Source: Asparagopsis taxiformis
Lineage: Eukaryota; Rhodophyta; Florideophyceae; Bonnemaisoniales; Bonnemaisoniaceae
Assembly (NCBI GenBank): GCA_030407315.1
Contig: JALQPE010002111.1
Span: 45,119 to 109,118 of the forward strand
DNA length: 64,000 nt
Direction of reading: 5' to 3'
Made by a program: the position numbers and the translations under genes. Shown one piece after another: positions 18,860 through 32,099 of the stretch (its first letter is position 1; each line of letters begins with the position of its first letter). Under the pieces are notes generated by a model. That model was not told the DNA's origin, made no database searches, and saw only the letters and a list, made by a program, of their open reading frames with translations.

Positions 18860-21650
18860 CTTTTCTCAGCATCACTTCACGTAATTGAGGTTGATGATAA
18901 ATTTGTCAGGCTACAGAAACGATCATACACTACAAAATACTGTACACTCAATTTTAACACTACAAATACCAGCAACCAGATTCCTCCTCTAGAGCCTATT
19001 GGACAAGTGGCCACCGCCCTAGATGGGGCCACATTTTCGAAGCCTCTACGAAACACACTGCCAAATTGCCAGTCGGCCAAATCACCTTTTTGTGATAACA
19101 GACCGAACAAAAACCTAAACCACTCCGCCGGATAGGCCAGCCATACGTTGATACTTTTTGTGCATATACACCACTGTGGACACTTGGTACGAGCCCTCGC
19201 ATTACTATATTGCTTAGCCAAGTTACCCAGAGCGCCACATACTCCCATTAATAACTCAACGCCTGACTCATCGACCCCCGCATATCAGAGATACTGGCAC
19301 AGCAAAACAAGATATTGAAGATGCATCGCAGTATGCGAAAGGAAACAATTCCTACTCCATGACAGTATTGATAGCGAAGAAGCCCACTCGCGCTGCTGTT
19401 CCAATTATTCTTCCGAGGACATGGACTGTCTACTTCGCGCCGATGAAGAGATAGAGACGCTAGGTGTGTAGGAATTATTTCCCTGTACAGATGATCTCCA
19501 ATCAGCGGTGATCAACCGGATTCCGAAAGGAGGAAAACGAGTTACACTCGGAAATCGAGTCCTGCAACGGCCTTCAACTAAGAATTAGGTAAAGTGGTAG
19601 AGCAGGCCTTCCAAGAGATTACTACGAACAGGAGTATTTCGGTCTGCCGTCCCCAACTTACGCAAAATTTCGCTGGGCTCGCAGACCCTCCAAACGGAGT
19701 ATCTCCTTTTGCGATTCGGACAGAATAGGGTGCGTGACTACCAGAACCGGATCTATTATATACTAACTCGCGTTAAGAGACTCCTGAAAAGCCGTGAATC
19801 GGTGTCACGGCGCGTTGTAGTGTTTTGTGCGATTCACGCGCGACGGAAAAAGACTGGGAATTGAAGGATCACTCTCCAGAGAGAAGTTCCACGCTTAAAA
19901 GCCGTTGTAAGGCGATTTAGAGGTGAAATGCATGTAGTGCACAATAGTTCTGGATCCATTGAATCCGTTTGAAGTGATTCACGGTACTAAATACGTTGAA
20001 GTCGGATCTCAAATGACCGGGACAGATGGTCTCGGCCAACTTGTGTCGTGTACCTTTTGGTCCCTTAAAATTCCCCGCTACGCTGACACTTTTTGTGAGA
20101 TTCTACTTCAGAAAACTAATATTGAAACTATCCCTAACGGTGTCTCTACTAATTTAGGGTGAAGTGAGGACGCGCAGGAACACACTTGTTCTAGGGTTTG
20201 CGTCATTACTTTAGCTCCGCTCTACTGTACGTCTCCGTTGATTCAAACACCTAATAGTGCCAAACTTCCGTTGATCAGGCGCTCACTGCACCCATGACGT
20301 TAGTCTCCCGACCTTTAGGCTACGTCCTGTATCACGCTTGTCCCCGCTCATCGATCGGTCCCTCAGCTCGACTCTTGTTTTGGTGAAATTTATTTTAATT
20401 TGCGCCGCCTGCGGAAATGCGGCGTCCCAAAATATGGTGAGTTCGCTCATTTCTTTAGAAAAGATTGTATACGACCTCCTCTTCGATGGCGGTGAAATGA
20501 AATTTGGCGAGGCGGCCCGCTTCGCACCAATGTTTGCGAATTTATTGCAATTCTTCTTGGCCGAGCGCTTATAGACAGGTGTTTCATCCCCAGTTTTGGG
20601 CACTTTATCCGATTCCTTTATTTCCAGACTATTTTGGACTAATTATTCTAACAGCAGTGCAATCTGTCATACCACGGCGTGGTCTGCTCTTCTGGGGTCG
20701 TGTAGACATCCTATTGGATGAACCTGGTTCGGGAATAACCAATGGAAACAGCCTCGCTGTATCTCGGACCAGTAACGGAAAGGGACCCATTGGGACAACT
20801 AAAGACCCCACAAGGGGCAACTTTTAACTAAGCTGAATCAGCCAACTTTAAACTGTAATACTAACAGTCGGTGATCTCACGGGCTCCCGCAGTCGCCATA
20901 ATCAGGGATCTGAATGGTGCAAATAAGGATATTTATTCCTAACTGTCTACCTACCCTAACTGTTTACAGTAAATTAGTCTAGTATAAAATGCCTCTGGAC
21001 TAGCCAGAGTGCTTACACTTTAGAGGTAACGTAATCTCACGTGGAGTTTACGACTCCACTGAACAGTGTTTGCATTGCTCTTTTCTATCCTTCCAGGACG
21101 AATTAGCTTCAGCTATACAGCTCGATGGGTTACGTCTTTTGCTCCATCAATACCCACCCCGTGCGCGAGCACCGCAACCTTCACCCGGCATCCCCGGAAG
21201 ACCATTTGTGGTATACTCGCCATTGGCGGTTGACGCAAGATTCGCTTGCTCTACCACACTACCGAGGCTCAGGACACCTGTAGGGTGGTTTTGCCGCTTT
21301 GCGGGTTTTCTACCTACACAATCACTGAACACGTGGCACGTGACACCAGTGATACACTGAATTGTACACCACACCTATCAGTTTACACTGTATTTACAGT
21401 GTGCCAGCGCCGCCGGCGCACCCGTCACTTAGGGGTTTTCGACCACCCCACTGTATCAGAATTTAGCCTACCCATTGCGCACCAACCACAAGTACATTTA
21501 AGGCTACAAGCCACATGTAACTTAGTATTTAATTAGAGGCGAACTGCCATGTCCTTTGATTGTAAAAGCCAGCCGGAAGCTCGGTGTCCAATCTACCCCC
21601 AGGGTGCGTTTTGCCTACTGATTCAGTGTACTTCTCCCTTGACAATGATG
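18860..21650. other. No recognisable gene; degraded repeat-like sequence
   Basis: All frames are interrupted by stops, and base composition and word use differ from the genes to the left. A plus-strand stretch at 19959 reads NPFEVIHGTKY, which resembles the segment that follows the catalytic core of retrotransposon integrases. Nothing else supports a reverse transcriptase or integrase, so I mark this only as probable transposon debris. A small hairpin (CGCCGCCTGCGG-like) is present near 20402. Confidence 0.35.
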
Positions 21651-21719
21651 CTTGGCACTCTTCCGGTGTCCCTTTTCGCTGATTCACCTTCTCAATGTCG
21701 GGACGCTGTATCAGCATTG

Positions 21720-22210
21720 CACCTACCACGCGTCACCGGTGGTGCGCATGTCCCTCAATCAGGTGTCTTCGGCCGGCTGGTGCCCATCCAGAGGTATGGT
21801 TGCGAGACACTCCCAACTTGCGTTTCGCATTCTCTCATTGCAGCCTGCTTCGACTTTGGCTATAGTGTCTGGCCTGCTTCTGGAACCCATTCCCCGCTGT
21901 ATCAGCTTTCTTTCCTGGGCCGTCGTGCTGGTTCAGCAAACCCCTCCACCGACTAATCGGATTTGGTTATTGATGTGCTCCCAAATATCTTTTTGCAGTC
22001 TCATGGAATCCTTCTTCGCCTTTGGCTATAGCGCGGACCGCGCCGGCCCTGGTCACTCTCTGATTAAGTCTTTGACTGGTTATTCTGCTGGATCAGCTTC
22101 CCTTTCCCCGATACCACGCGTCACCGGGGGTGCGCGTGCCCTTCGATCAAGTATCTTCGGGTGCCTGGTGCCCGGCTCTCGAGCCACTACCCTCCTCCAG
22201 TGTGCCAGCG
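21720..22210. repeat. Diverged ~385-bp tandem repeat pair
   Basis: The segment starting TACCACGCGTCACCGG near 21725 recurs near 22110, about 385 bp later. Similarity continues through GTGCGCRTG, TCAAGTATCTTCGG-like and CTGGTGCCC words. The unit looks like an old tandem duplication or a satellite remnant. No ORF of substance is conserved between the copies. Confidence 0.6.
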
Positions 22211-22249
22211 TATCGCTGTATGCATCGCTGTACCAGCGGCCTCCCTAAT

Positions 22250-24215
22250 CTCCAGGGCTTACCTTTCTTCTGCCCTTTTTGCTTCTTATGCAAGGCACTC
22301 ATCCTTGTTGTGCCTGGTGTTCTCTCTTCTTCCCTATTAGGGTTGGTGAACCACCATCCTTTCGGTGCACCACCATGACTCACCATGTGACCACAGGATT
22401 CTAGACTGATCGTGTGTGTGGCCTTACAACCCACAATAAGGCAGGCGATTCGCCTTTCCTCTACCACACTCGACCCAAGCCTGACTACCGCGACAGGAGG
22501 GCTCGAACGCCTCATGGTGGCTCGCCGACTCGGCTTACAGCCAGGGCTGCTCGTTGTCGAATCGAAAAAGCTATTGCACTGCAGTTAAGGATCGGTGCCT
22601 TTCCCGATAGGGTTCATCCCAGGTTTTTCTGGCTCTGAGGAACGTCCGCAACCACTTTTGGAATCGTTTTGTAGCCACTCATGGCTTCTTTATCGATGAA
22701 CGTCTCCGAGTGGACTCATCATCTCGTGCCGCGTGTAACGCGGAGTTCTAGCTGACGCAGTGTTCCCAAAAAGGGCGAATACTTATAGTACGCGCTGCAT
22801 ATCCCCGACGCGAGGATGAATTTCCGGAAAACTCGTTCTCCCTTGGTAGACCTTCGTATTTGTATATGTACCGTCCACTGTCGTGAGGGTGCTTTGATGG
22901 CTTGCGTGGAGAGTAGCACGTAGGTTTGCCAGTCTTTCGATAGCGGCCAACGAGTGAATTCGTTTCACTTGTCTCGACGACTTTTGTCACCGTTTTACCT
23001 CATATTCATAGCCAAACTCAAATTCAAGCACAATCCATCATTGGTTCGATTTGCAGAAACTCTACAAGAATCAATATTTTCTTGCATAAAACGTCATCAA
23101 AAATTCTATTAACTTTCAAGCATAATTAGTCACTAGAGAGCAGTTTCGAAACATGATTGTAGATTATGATTCCCTGCTGTCTCAATAGATGGAAAAATCA
23201 TCAGCCATCACTCTTCCATTGGGTCCGAAAGGGTCACATACCTCCCTAGAGACAATATTTAATACCTCAAGATCTGATAGCGCTCAACGCTGGTTGTACA
23301 AGCAACGCTGTCTTGCTATCAGCGCTCCTGTTGTATAATCCGAGATACTCTCCTGTGTCATCGCTTTTGCAGCTCTCAGAACATTGTTTCGAATATAATG
23401 GCACTTGCAGTCCTTGTTTCAGCGTTAGCTGCGGCCATAAAACTGTTCCTTTCTCAACGTCTCAGAACACTCTTCAGTGGACTATGCGAATTCACTTCAA
23501 GTTCATGCGAGGCATGTGCTTCTCACATCATCAGATTCGGTTTGTTTTCCTTGTATAATCCAGCAGGATGGCAACTAGAGAATTTCTAATTATAACTAAT
23601 GAGTAGTACTCCATTCTCTCTACGCTCTTGCGGTTTTTTTAATTCATTGTCCTGGTTCTTCTAAAATGTTTTTCCGATACATATATCCAGTCCTCATTCG
23701 AAAGCCTTTCGCTTAACGTTCTGTTCCTAAACAATGAAGAAGTCAAACGTAATAGCAGGACCGAAAGCTCTAGAAATAGAGAGAAACTCCGTTCAAGAGG
23801 ATTTCAAGAATCAGTTCGAGTCCTTTTCACGGATGTCATGGAAGGGGCAAGGGATACGCGTGTCGATCCCCTCAGATGTACACCGCTGACAGCATTTCGA
23901 ACTATTATGCGTTCTGGTGTGAAAGGAATGGAGCTGGTATTATCTGTATCGATGAGGTATGGTTCTAGTCGTTTATTGCAACAGGCAGTGTAGATGGGGT
24001 TTTTACTGGTTCCAACGATTCCATCTTTGTAGAGCTAAAACATCATTGAAAAGAAATTCCACAGACTTCTCCAAATCTCAAAGTAGCTCGGATAGAGAGA
24101 TTCTTTTTGATTCAGAAGCTCAAGAGAAATTAGAAAGCGTTTCTGTCATGTACTGTGTCCTCCACGGGATATGCAGACTAATAGTAATACAAGAGCTGAT
24201 GCTTGAAACATCGGA
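22250..24215. other. No recognisable gene
   Basis: Only short ORFs without coding character are seen. Sequence becomes AT-richer after about 23000. I see no RNA gene, long repeat or protein motif. Confidence 0.4.
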
Positions 24216-24219
24216 GAGG

Positions 24220-27200
24220 TGTGTAGGAACAGCCGCGATGGCAGTTGCTAAGGGAAGTTCTTGAATTGCTTGCCGGGTTAGGGCGAAGTGAACCGGACCG
24301 CGCTATCGAACTAGTGTTTCGCGCGTCGCTCGGCCGAGGTGGCGGCCGGGTGGTACAACAGCGGAACGCACAGGGATCGATCGCAACTCGGGATTCACGG
24401 GTCGGCGCAAGCCTTGATCTCAGGGGGAGGTCACTGAGTAAACTCGAGCACAACGCGATCCACGCAGGGGTCTTAAATACCTGGCCTAGTGGTGTGCGAC
24501 GAAACGCGCGGTATCGCGGTGCGACGCAGTTCGACGGTTGGTATACGCGGCGCGCGCGCACGTAAGTCGGTGATCGTGAGCAATCTGCACACAACGTCGT
24601 AACGCATTCAATCCTAGCAACGCGCTAGACGCTTAACTCGTAGCTGCGAAAGTGCTGACTGTTTATTGGTAAAGTGCGAAGCAGTGCGACCATTAATAGT
24701 CAACTACTGAGGACAGTCTGTCCTAGTGAGGCCGGCGGCGGCCGCTACAAGCTCGCACACAAAAGGGAAATATTTGGGAAAAAGACTTTCGTCATAAAAA
24801 AATCCAAAAAAGGGGAAATAAAGGGAAATTCGTAGAAATCGCTACTCATAGCGCCGGGTTCGCAATCGAAATCGAAATCGCACGCGCACGCGCAGACGCG
24901 CCGTGACAAGTAATCGTAACACCACGCGTACGCTCACTTATTAACAAGCTAACGCGGATGCACGCAGATTCAACTCGACGCAATCGCAACGAACACGCGC
25001 GCGTCGACGAAATAAATTGCGCCACAAGGTGGTAATCGGTCTTATGATCAGTCTAAAATCTTGAAGTAGACAGTCTATTAATTTACTAGGGAAGCTGGGA
25101 AGACACCAGAATCGAGACAGTGAATCGAAGTTTAACATTGAAACCACGTTCGATGACATGTTTCATAGCTTGAAGGAGGATGCCAGAAGTTTCCAGTGCA
25201 TTTCATTCAAGAAAAGTTCTGCCTAAACATTAGAATAATAGTACGACGGAGCAACGAACTTGAAGGAAAAAATCGTACGAGAAACTGCTGTCAATGCTTT
25301 TATACAACCCATCAGGGTGGTGGATGAGATAGGATTGATACTGAACTCAGAATTTCAAGAGTTCGTAGTATCAACCTTCGGAATTGAAGGTTTTCGTTGA
25401 GAAGTGGTTATCTACTGGGGACCCTAGGTTTTATCGAAATTTTGTTAACACTACACCCCTGGAGTCAGCTACGAAGTTCAGGAACGAATCCGGACCAGAT
25501 TCTGAGGAAACTCAGGTGTACCCGTTATATTGGCTCCGTCGTCTCTCAAGAATGAACAATTTCAAACCAGTTTCATACAAGATAACATTACAGCAGCTGG
25601 AACTCACAGGTGGGCAATGAAAGAGGATCGTAGAATGGGAGCTTTACTTGAAAAATGTATCCTGTGGTATCGAGTGAAAGCGGTCCTAGTTCTGGGGGAG
25701 CGAAAATGTTGAACTGATACCTGACCGAGCTCCATCAGACGTGAAGGAATTAAGCAAGTAGGATAATGCTGGAGGCGATTCCAATTTGAGTCTGGTAAAA
25801 ACTGGCTCTATACAAGACCATATTAGAATGGGGAATGAACAAGAAATAAGTTCGAAACGTAAGTCTGCAACGAGAAAAATACAGAAGGCCACGGAAACTT
25901 AGAGTCTAAACACGAAGAGATTGAACCAACAAAAACAGCAAAATTTACCGGGAGCGCTTGATGCCGATAACATCGATTACGCAGCCGAAATTGAGATATA
26001 TCTTAACCGAATGAGATGGAAGGTGTTTGACAAGGAATATATTTTGGACTCAAGAACACCCACTTGAGAATAGGATGTTCACTGATGCTCCCTATGGTAC
26101 TCCTAAATCAAGATATCGTCGAAATTTTCCTTATTATAACCTAATTGCCAAAAATAATATCACATATCTTTGTCAGCTCTATGAAAGGGCATTGAAGGTC
26201 TTGGGAGAGTTATTTTGTTCCGTCTTCTTCCGAAGCTTTCCCTTGATTATGGACGACTTCTGAAATGCTGGTTTCGAGTATCGGGAATGCCCCTTCGTTA
26301 TCATGAAAAACGCTACCACAAAGCAGCAAAACCGGGGTGATTCGTTTCGTCAGAATACCCCTGAATTTTTTCGCTTTTGGAAGAGCAACAGGAACCCGAA
26401 TAGATGAGTTAAAACCCGTCTCGCAAAGCCCTTGTTGTGATGCAATTTATGTTGCGAGTGCGCACGCGGGTCGGAGCGATGGCGTCGAGTTGAGTCCGCA
26501 TGCATCCGCGTTTAGTTAGTTAGTAAGCGAGCGTACGCGTGGTGGTACAATTACCTGTCACGGCGCGTCAGCGCGAACGCGTGCGATTGCGAGCCCGGCA
26601 CCACGTGTAGCAATTTCTACGAATTTCCCTTTATTTCCTCTTTTTGGGTTTTTTATGACGAAAGTCTTTTTCCCAAATGTTTCCCTTTTGCGTGCGACCG
26701 AGCGGCCGCCGGCCGGCCGCGCAAGGACTACCTGTCCGGAGTAGTTAGCTATTAATAGTCGCTCTGTTTCGTACTTTACCAATAAACAGTCAGCATCTTC
26801 GCAGCTACGAGTTAAGTGTTTAGCGAATCGCGAGGACCGATTGTGTTGAAACGTTGCGTGCGGGTTGCTCACGATCGCCGACGTTCGCGTGCGAGCTGCG
26901 CATAAACCGATCGTCGACGCGCGTCGCACCGCGATAGCGCGCATTGCGTCGCACTCCACTAGGCCAGGGATTTACGACCCCTGTGTGGATCGCGTTGTGC
27001 TCGAGTTTACTTGGTTATCTCACCCTGAGATCAAGGCTTGCGCAAGCCCGCGAATCCCGTGTTGCGATCGATCCCTACGCGTTCCGCTGTTGTACCACCC
27101 GATCGCCACCGCGACCGAGCGACACGCGAAACGCAATAGCGCGATCCGGTTCACTACGCCCTGACACGGCAAGCGATTCTAGAACTCTCCTAGTGACCGC

Positions 27201-27226
27201 CGTCCCGGCTGGTCCTACACTTGTCA
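24220..27226. mobile_element. 3.0-kb element with ~750-bp inverted ends
   Basis: The left arm (24220 to about 25018) and the right arm (about 26430-27226) are inverted repeats of each other with moderate divergence. The outermost match is GTGTAGGA(A/C)CAGCCG on the left against its complement on the right. Inside the arms, matching landmarks include GTGAACCGG, the TTTATTGGTAAAGT segment, a GGCCGGCGGC-like block and the AAGGGAAAT/GAAAAAGACTTTCGTCAT block. Divergence between arms includes many indels, so the insertion is old. I could not fix target-site duplications. The shape suits a foldback-type or long-TIR non-autonomous DNA transposon. Confidence 0.7.
25020..26430. other. Internal segment of the long-TIR element
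   Basis: About 1.4 kb between the inverted arms. It contains only short ORFs (78 aa or less, e.g. 25384-25620 and 26027-26263) with no recognised motif. It may be the remnant of a transposase gene or captured DNA. Confidence 0.4.
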
Positions 27227-29600
27227 CTTCATTGATTCTGAACTGACGTGCAACAAAAGTTTACTCTAATTTCATAAGTTCCTGTTCCAAACGACAAGCT
27301 TCTCTCGCCAGGAGAAAGATCACCTTTTCTTACCGAGGAGAAGAGCATTGTTCCAATCGGAATCAATCATTACTTTCTATCCGGAAAATAGTTCTGTTAT
27401 GTTTTCTGTCCTTCTTAGGTTTTATTAGATGCCTCGTCATTCCAAAAATATCTTTCATGATCCATTTTAGCCTAGTCATGTGGGTTGAACGAGTCGGAAC
27501 TAGAAATGTTTTTCGGCGGTAGATCACTACCACCTCAGCCTAGAACCTTCAGTAGTGAAGTCGAGTCTGTTTTCACCGGGATTTCTCTTAGCAATCACCA
27601 TTTATTCCTATTTCCATCATCTTCAGTTTCTATCGAAACCATCCCGCCGTCACCGAAGCGAATGGGAGTCTTTCGTTACTATAGTTCACTTTAGACCATC
27701 GCTTCATATGAATTCGAATCTTTGTCAAAGGCAGAAGCGACTGTGAATTGGCCACTTACTCATTACTTTAGCGAATCATTTCCACGAGATCCCCTTTTTG
27801 TAGAACATCAACACACGGAAAACAGCTAATGGTAAAGTAGTAATAAATCGAGAAGTGGTTCTTGTTCCATCAAAAGCACTCAGAAAAACACTGAAAAAGG
27901 TGCTACGGAAGAAGTTTCGGGTATTGTCAAAAAATATTCCACCGTACTTGCTTTTACTACAACAGTGAAGGCCATTTTACCCACTTCGAATTCACAACTG
28001 CCTAGCTTCTGGGAACGTATCACCAGAGCGGTGTGATTCTACGATTTGTAGAATACGACTACAACGAAAAAATCATGACATCTCAAAAATACATCAAAAT
28101 TTATAAAAACCAATGTTGCGAGAAGAAGTGCTTTCCTGAGAAGTAGGGAACTATTTTTGCATGCTGCCGGCATGTCGGCTTTTAGTTTGGGAGTGTTCTG
28201 TCACGCAATGGTGGAGGCTGCTCGTATAGCTCACAATACTCACCCAGCCATCACCGAATGATCCCATTAAATTCTTTATTTTTGGCGAGTTCCCGTTAGT
28301 TTATTCAACAGACATTTTCCAGTCACATCTCAGGCCCCTCAGATACTGAATATTTTTACAACTCTGGTTCAAAACTTTATTATAATTTCCCCGTGCTTTT
28401 CTATCAACTCAATACCAAAGGGAACGACTGGATTTCTGGCTCGGTGCACTGTCCGGAACTATGAAAACGTTGCGATATTAGTCTTGTCACTGTCGATGTA
28501 AACTAGAGAATTTAGATATAAAACTTTCAATATATATGGGCAGCTGGAAGAGCATTGTTTCATCCGATGGGAACCTAGTGTCAAGAAATCTAATCGAGAG
28601 ATAAGTTTGCAGATAAAAATGGGAGATCCTATCCAACGTGCCCAATAAGCATTGATATTCTGTGAGAAAAAAGCATTTTCATCTTTCATCCAGCTACAAT
28701 GTCGAATATTGAAGCTATCCTAGGAAGTTATATGCGTCGTACATTCGAAAAAAGTCCGGATAAAGTAACTGAAATTAATATTGTAAATCTTTCGAAAGGA
28801 TTGGGAGCCAAAGTAATGGTTAAAATTGGTGAGATTCGAGGGGAGTTCATATTTGTACCGATTCAATCCTATATGACCCTTAGGCGAGCCTGTTCTGGAA
28901 ATAATGTAAAGATTGTGAATTTATCTAATGCTCAGCTCAAAGTAACGATGGATAGAATCTCATCAAACTAGTCGTATACTGCGGGGAAGAATGAATTAGG
29001 GATGGAGGGTTCCTAGCATTTCTTCCTGAACGAAGGCCCATCTAGAACAGGAAACAGATTGAGAAAAAAAATAAGTTGTGTTCTAGAAAAGGAGTAAGGT
29101 ATAAGACTTTTGGTTAGCGAGCGTTTTAATTGTCCATAGAGTAGTCGGGAGACCTCTCGTATTTCACGAAGGAGCAGAGAAGTATTTTTTTTGTAATTTC
29201 TCTGTTTTAATGATGGATGTGGACTTAGTATTTCTGTTTCGTTTCAGTGAAGTAAGGCGTTTAATCTTCTAGTAGACATTTTTGAACGGTTATGGATTGT
29301 CAGCTCTTTGCATATTTAGATGTAGACGATTTTATGATCCTCTTGAATTTATGTGAGTCCTTGGTGGGGTCTAAAGAACCATGGTAAAATCATCACATTT
29401 TCCTTAACGTAAAATGAATTTCATTGCTCTGACTTCTAAAAATCCTAGTGAGAATTGGAGATGTACAAAACATGGCCGTATGACGAATATATGACATCCA
29501 TGATCCTCCTTTCCTATACGGATAAGGAACATTCCCTCTCCATCTGATGGAAGCGAAGCAATCAGCGGATTGCTTGGCTAGCCAAATATGTGCCACTAGG
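27227..29600. other. AT-rich stretch with no firm gene
   Basis: I see no long ORF, conserved motif or clear repeat except the small ORF listed separately at 28699. Base composition is visibly more AT-rich than in the gene cluster at 1-18 kb. Confidence 0.4.
28699..28971 (+). CDS. Small hypothetical ORF, 90 aa
   Basis: ATG-initiated 90-aa ORF with a balanced, protein-like composition (alternating hydrophobic and charged residues). It has no recognised domain and no neighbours that would give it context. It may be a fragment of an old element protein or chance. The nearest AT-rich TATA-like words upstream are not convincing. Confidence 0.2.
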   Translation: MSNIEAILGSYMRRTFEKSPDKVTEINIVNLSKGLGAKVMVKIGEIRGEFIFVPIQSYMTLRRACSGNNVKIVNLSNAQLKVTMDRISSN

Positions 29601-29619
29601 AGGGCATGAAGGATCTAGA

Positions 29620-30720
29620 ACAATAAAAAGAGTGTTCCAGGACAATGTTTTAGTGAACTCTGGAAAAACAGTACAAAACCGGTCCCAGAACAGTACGAAG
29701 TAAGCCAAGAACGGTCATTTTACTGTTTCACTCGGAAATCCAGTGTTTTGAGAAAAGTGTATATTATTCATCAGAAAAATGGTAAACAATGTCCTGGATT
29801 TGGGTCGGAACGGTGTATGATGTACCCAGAACGATATAATCTATTTTTCACAGGGCAGGGTACCATCCCACAGAACAGTTCACACTGTCCCAACGTTTTG
29901 AATCGACTTACCCTGTTAACAGTAATGTTTACTGAACTGTTCACAGGGTACAGTGATTAAAAACGAATAGAATTATAAGGTGGGTCGCCTAGCACTAGAC
30001 CGAAGATTTGCCAGGAGATGGTCAACTGAATGGATATCATCTGTCAGTAGTTTTGAAACAAACTTTACATCCATTGGATCTGTTAGTGGTCGGCTCACCA
30101 ACTGAATATTGAGGTTGTCGCAGAAGTACTGACAGATGTTATGGTAGGACATTGGATACCAGATATTTGTCTTTTATCATGCGATGGATGCACATTCATG
30201 TCTCGGTGCCATTATCATTATCCACGGTCAGAACTCAGAGGATGACATAGACGTATGACAGATTGAGTCCGTTTAGATCGATTATAGAAGTGGAATGTGA
30301 TGAGTGAGCCCCCATCTACAAAGCAACGCCTTGCCTTCGAGCGCATCGCCAAGCAGAATGGTGTCCCATGCCTCTCAGCAATTGGCGCAGGAAACATGTA
30401 TACGATACGATTGGATCCAATCATATCCATCCATGTATTTGAGTTCATTGAGCAAGGAAGAGATAGTGACAACACACGTGACCTGTCCAGAGGCTGTACA
30501 AGCTGTAGCTGATGGAGGGAGGATGTTGCACAGGTAGTCACCGGTCATACAACTGGTGAAATAAGCTACGGTAGGCTTTAAAACTAGTGACGGAATCACT
30601 GGTAGATAAGGTTTTGTAACACCCGTCAACTGGTATACAACTAGTGACCTCACCAGCTGAATCATTCAGCAATGATTCAGTTGTAACCTCAAGGTTACAG
30701 AACAGTGACAGTACGAGCGG
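29620..30720. repeat. Array of short inverted motifs (AACAGT/ACTGTT, then CTGGT/ACCAG)
   Basis: From 29630 to 29960, AACAGT/ACTGTT-type words recur about every 20-40 bp on both strands. From about 30050 to 30680, CTGGT, ACTAGTGAC and ACCAG words recur, ending in the hairpin GAATCATTCAGCAATGATTC. No ORF is conserved. The pattern resembles subterminal repeat regions of DNA transposons. Confidence 0.45.
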
Positions 30721-31717
30721 GTGATTGTAGAACCAGCCACCAAACCAACGTTAACATTAATTACAAAAATTGATGTACCGCTGGTCAGTGGTCATAGAAT
30801 TATCTACTTCGTGCGAATGAGAGCATATACTCGACAATTTCAGCATAGTAGCATGGAGAGGATTTGAAATGGTCAGATTGGGAAAATCTTCATGTTTATT
30901 CTGCAAACGAAGGAGAAGTATGAATCGGTGATGCGTCAGAGACGTCACTGCAAGAGTTGGTGCCGAATACTAGTTACTCCTAGCGCGGGCGGAAATGAAC
31001 GGTTGTTTAGACAAGTCTGTGCCGCGAAGGAGAGATCCGAGCGAGCGTATGTAAGAATTTTCCGTAGCCTTTATGTCTCTGAGACTGTCCAGCTTTGAAG
31101 AGTCGGAGGCGATCGGAGGCTGCAGTAAAGGATATGGAATTGCACATGTCTCAGTATGAAGGGAAAATATGCTAAACTTATCTGTATCGATTGGTGGCAT
31201 CTCAGTCAGGGAGAATGCAGGATGGAATTCTGCTGCTGGACAGGTGGAATGCACATATCTCGCAATTATTTCAAGCTCCTGAATTGAGCTGTCTGTGCTG
31301 ATGGATATGAGACCTGTGGTAACGGTGTCAGTACCGAGATCAGAGTCCGGATTTCTCCCTTAGGCAATGGCTGTTCCCGGTGCTGTGCTAGTCTACGTCT
31401 CAAATAACCAAATATGCGATGCAGGACTGCATCGGAATCATGGACACGAGCAGTTGTACTGTAAAAACATGGTAGAAGACACATGCACGCTCCATGAGTT
31501 GCAGACTAACATGGAGGTGAGAAACTTTTCCTTCCAGTGCGGACTACACGGGACTGCAAGACCCTTCGTACGGAACTGAGGAAGTAATGCTGTCTTCAAA
31601 TGAGCTTTGTGTCATAGATGATTGGCATCTTGAAAGGGATTGACAAAGTCTACAAGGCAAATGAGTACGGCGTGCTGGAACTGTATTCTGCAGACAAGTA
31701 GGAGTTTCTTCCATAAG

Positions 31718-32096
31718 CAATAGCCACGACCAACCATATCACTTGTTTAGCAACCAGTGCTGGGTCCAACCCTAAATGGAAATTTCCTCTGAGATTGATG
31801 TTGACAGTATGGAAGGCTGTGCTGGTGGGTGCAATAGCCACGACAAGCCATGTCACCGGTTTTGTAACCAGTTCTGGGTGCAAACCTACATGGATATTTC
31901 CACTGAAATGTTTTCGCTGGTATCATAGCCTCTCTCGGCGGTGTGCAATAGCCATGAAAAGCCATGTCACTGGTTTTAGAACCAGTGCTGGGTGCAACCC
32001 GAAACCTCTGAAAGTTTTTCCCCGGTACCATAGACTTTCCTGGTGGGTGTAGTAGCCATGAAAAGGCATGTCACTGGTTTTGCAATCAGAAGCTGG
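31718..32096. repeat. Tandem repeat, four units of ~104-114 bp
   Basis: Units start near 31718, 31832, 31946 and 32050, each opening CAATAGCCACGA or a near variant and containing CCATGTCACTGGTTTT, AACCAGTGCTGGGTGCAACC and GTACCATAG-like words. Copies differ by substitutions and small indels. Each unit has an internal CTGGTTTT/AACCAG inverted motif. No coding capacity is conserved. Confidence 0.75.
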
Positions 32097-32099
32097 TCT

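Noticed and set aside
19800..19960. Possible rRNA fragment (words such as GAGGTGAAATGCATG)
   Set aside because: Only short words resemble small-subunit rRNA; the surrounding sequence does not follow conserved rRNA order or pairing.
19959..20162. Retrotransposon integrase remnant
   Set aside because: NPFEVIHGTKY is suggestive, but no integrase core, reverse transcriptase or LTR could be found nearby. It is mentioned only as debris.
22490..22560. tRNA-like T-arm word near a GCTCGAAC
   Set aside because: No matching acceptor, D or anticodon arm can be drawn around it.
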